Below are positions 43,416 to 45,409 of a stretch of DNA of 45,409 nucleotides, one piece after another. The first letter of the stretch is position 1. Every line of letters starts with the position of its first letter. The stretch spans positions 1-45,409 of the forward strand of contig JAAYAN010000136.1 in assembly GCA_012719345.1 (NCBI GenBank), written 5' to 3'. The notes beneath the pieces are model-generated. The model had not been told where the DNA came from. It worked only from the letters and a program-made list of their open reading frames with translations, and did no database searches. The translations under genes and the position numbers were made by a program. The stretch is from Ignavibacteria bacterium (GTDB lineage: Bacteria > Bacteroidota > Ignavibacteria > Ignavibacteriales > Melioribacteraceae).

Positions 43416-44036
43416 TTAGTACACAATTCCCAAATTCAGCGAGAGCATTTTATCCTCAGAATCGTTGAATATTACGTGATACATTGGATAAACCACTACT
43501 CCAAAACCGTCAAAAACTTCAAACATAACACCGGCGCTTAAATCGATACCCGCGGAAGATTCATTCATAGCATCTGCCTTCCAAATATAACTGCGACTCA
43601 TACCGCTATGATACTCTCCGCTATACGACCAATTACGGCGGGTATAATAAAATCCTGCGCCTGCCTGACCATAAAATTTAATACTTGATGACTCAGAATC
43701 ATTAAAAATATACCGGAAAGAAGGCATTATTTCGCCATGCTGAAGATATCCGCTTAGTTCAACATTGCCGTCAAAACTCGGCACAACTTCATCCATAAAT
43801 TTTTCTTCGTTAACTGTACTCCAAGTATAACCAATACGGAATCCCAAATAGCAATTATCGGCAACTTTAAAAAATCCATCTGTCTTTACTGTATATCCCG
43901 TATTCCATAAATCACTATCCTCTGCCTGCGGGAAAGATACTCCGCCAGTTGTTGAAAAGTGGGTTCCAATTTGTGCTTGAATTGATGTCAGGACGAAAAA
44001 AGCGCTTAATAAAAACGCTGTAAGACGTAAATACAT
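43416..44036 (-). CDS. Small outer-membrane beta-barrel protein
   Basis: 206-aa exported protein. A signal peptide (MYLRLTAFLLSAFFVLTSIQAQ) precedes alternating aromatic strands (GFFKVADNCYLGFRIGYTW, SIKFYGQAGAGFYYTRR, GFGVVVYPMYHVIF) ending in SLNLGIVY, with the terminal aromatic of an OMP. About eight strands fit an OmpX/OmpA-like small barrel. No enzymatic motif. AGGAG lies 6 bases before the ATG. Confidence 0.8.
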   Translation of the reverse strand: MYLRLTAFLLSAFFVLTSIQAQIGTHFSTTGGVSFPQAEDSDLWNTGYTVKTDGFFKVADNCYLGFRIGYTWSTVNEEKFMDEVVPSFDGNVELSGYLQHGEIMPSFRYIFNDSESSSIKFYGQAGAGFYYTRRNWSYSGEYHSGMSRSYIWKADAMNESSAGIDLSAGVMFEVFDGFGVVVYPMYHVIFNDSEDKMLSLNLGIVY

Positions 44037-44203
44037 AACAACTCCTGTTTCTTAGTTTAATTTGTAGTAATTTTATTTGAATTTACTGTTTACCCAATAT
44101 GAACTGAATCAATATAAATGAACTAAAGTAATATCGTTATATTTTTACTAAATTGACAATATTTTCTTGCTTCATCCCTTATAAATATTTTGGTTGGTAA
44201 AAT

Positions 44204-44233
44204 AAGAGGGGAATTTTGCCAAATTCCCCTCTT
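44204..44233. terminator. Rho-independent terminator of the DUF4038 gene
   Basis: Perfect 13-bp stem: AAGAGGGGAATTT (44204-44216), loop TGCC, AAATTCCCCTCTT (44221-44233). It sits 13 bases past the minus-strand stop at 44246, with a short T-run on that strand. Confidence 0.85.
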
Positions 44234-44245
44234 CATAATTTAATA

Positions 44246-45409
44246 TTAGTTTTCGCTTATCAATTTTATCTTTGCCGCCCAGTCTCTATCCGATTTTTTC
44301 TTTTTACCCGGAAAAGGAGGAAGCTTTATTTTTCCGCTTCTGTCGGATTTAACTGTTACCGCTTCTTTCCACTCTCCGGTTATTGTATCAAACCAGTAAA
44401 GTTGATATTCTGATTTTTTCTTGAAATTTTGAAGAACTGGAATAACCGATTGATTTTCGAAATATAAAAGAGCAAGGTCACGTTCAGAATTTGTAAGCAT
44501 ATAAGACCATCCGTCAAGTCCTTTTTCAGGACTTTTAGGAGCTTTATGCGGGTTAACATCACTCCGTGCAGGTACAAGATTTATATATTTATCCTTTTCG
44601 GATAAAACAAATTTTTGCAAATGCTTCATATAATTTGCTGATTCGTATTTTAATGCGTCCCAGATATGCGGGCGCATTCCTGCCGGTTCCCCGGTTGTTG
44701 TAACATCGTATGCTGCGGTTCCGTGAACGTGCCCCGAAAGTCCGCCAGAAAGAACCGATCCGTACATCTGCGCTCTTGCAAAGTAATTATCACGTTCCGA
44801 ATTTGCCGGCGGTCTTTCTCCGTTAGGCATATTTATTTCGTGATCCCAACCGGTGTAATATGGTTCAAAATTAATTGCAGGATATGGAGGATTCAAGTTG
44901 AAAATCTGCTCCAGCGAATCAGCCACACGGTGATCGCGGGGTTTATTTCCCACGCTGTGCATAGTAAGCCAAGGGCAATCGTCAGCGTGACCGAACTGCA
45001 TATAAGTTGAGTTGCTTATTAAAGTCGTAACAGGCTGACCAAAAGGCATATGTCCGTATTTATTTAAGTGATAAATAAGCGCTTCGTTAAATTCATCGGC
45101 AGTTATGCTGTATAATTGAGGAATCCAGTCAAGGTGAATTTTGCTGTAAATAAAATTATATGCGCCGTAACGCGAACTTAAATACTGTACAAATCTTGAA
45201 TACGATTCATTGAAATCGAAATAAGCTTTCCAAGTGGGACACATATCTCTTCTAACAGTTTCGAGAAGTGGAACAAATCCTTGTTCGGAAAGATATTGCA
45301 TCTTTTTATCCAGACTTTTAAAATATTCCGGAATTATTCTTTCAAAATCTGCAACGCCTGGATGTTTTTCTGACATTTTGAATGGAATATTTCCATACTC
45401 ATCGCGCAT
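44246..45409 (-). CDS. DUF4038/apiosidase-like (GH140-type) glycosidase, 5' end truncated by the window
   Basis: 387 residues visible; the coding frame reaches the right edge, so the true N-terminus is probably outside even though the last codon happens to be ATG. The TIM-barrel part has FERIIPEYFKSLDKKMQYLSEQGFVPLLE and YLSSRYGAYNFIYSKI, typical of DUF4038. NFEPYYTGWDHE carries a candidate catalytic Glu, and GGLSGHVHG is a further family-like block. A C-terminal beta-sandwich follows (about 300-385, LALLYFENQ...YWFDTITGEW), matching the collagen-binding-like DUF that accompanies this family. Plant cell-wall glycan degradation is likely. Confidence 0.8.
   Translation of the reverse strand: MRDEYGNIPFKMSEKHPGVADFERIIPEYFKSLDKKMQYLSEQGFVPLLETVRRDMCPTWKAYFDFNESYSRFVQYLSSRYGAYNFIYSKIHLDWIPQLYSITADEFNEALIYHLNKYGHMPFGQPVTTLISNSTYMQFGHADDCPWLTMHSVGNKPRDHRVADSLEQIFNLNPPYPAINFEPYYTGWDHEINMPNGERPPANSERDNYFARAQMYGSVLSGGLSGHVHGTAAYDVTTTGEPAGMRPHIWDALKYESANYMKHLQKFVLSEKDKYINLVPARSDVNPHKAPKSPEKGLDGWSYMLTNSERDLALLYFENQSVIPVLQNFKKKSEYQLYWFDTITGEWKEAVTVKSDRSGKIKLPPFPGKKKKSDRDWAAKIKLISEN

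Noticed and set aside
1-45409. CRISPR array, insertion sequence, tRNA or rRNA gene
   Set aside because: No regularly spaced repeats, transposase, tRNA T-loop pattern or rRNA segment was found by reading both strands.

Overview
The window is AT-rich bacterial chromosome, about 45.4 kb, densely coded on both strands. One protein carries a type IX secretion (T9SS) C-terminal sorting domain with the core YPNPFNPSTIIKY. Together with secreted and outer-membrane proteins, a Chlorobium-type 2[4Fe-4S] ferredoxin, and mixed ATG/TTG/GTG starts, this points to the Bacteroidota/Chlorobiota/Ignavibacteriota group, most likely an Ignavibacteria-like organism. That placement is inferred from family knowledge; no rRNA or tRNA gene was seen.

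Layout. 1-1.0 kb: a GH43-type glycoside hydrolase. 1.3-6.4 kb: an accessory-looking minus-strand strip with a Qnr-like pentapeptide-repeat protein, a secreted polysaccharide deacetylase, a small membrane protein flanked by hairpin-rich DNA, a DUF8021-like secreted protein and an AAA ATPase with a DUF4143 domain. 6.7-12.5 kb (+): a large periplasmic TPR/outer-membrane barrel protein, two unrecognised cytoplasmic proteins and a DEAD-box RNA helicase. 12.5-19.0 kb (-): formiminotransferase, a T9SS-secreted esterase, a THUMP rRNA methyltransferase, a small beta-carbonic-anhydrase-like protein, a SAM methyltransferase and a class-C beta-lactamase-like hydrolase. 19.4-25.7 kb (-): a tightly packed run of long coiled-coil protein, SGNH hydrolase, MBOAT O-acyltransferase and DUF1287 protein, likely a cell-envelope acylation system. 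25.9-27.6 kb (-): rfbA and a secreted unknown.

27.9-45.4 kb is mostly housekeeping. It holds a TPR protein with aroE, an aspartate-type aminotransferase, YbaK, a lumazine-binding-like secreted protein, a BadF-type sugar kinase overlapping an AmpG-like permease (probable muropeptide recycling), sucC without sucD, an Lrp regulator with glnA, ferredoxin, an overlapping metallo-beta-lactamase/Rieske pair with queG close behind, a glycosyltransferase-like protein, trxB, a small outer-membrane barrel, and at the right edge a 5'-truncated DUF4038/GH140-like glycosidase.

Non-coding structure is informative. A palindromic element is inserted in frame inside the T9SS sorting domain. A 54-nt hairpin repeat occurs twice (25784 and 32905). 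There is a cluster of GC-rich hairpins at 16.3 kb and several clear rho-independent terminators. Five genes share the ribosome-binding motif (A/T)ACGGAG, and in two of them it identifies TTG start codons. No CRISPR array, insertion sequence or RNA gene was found.
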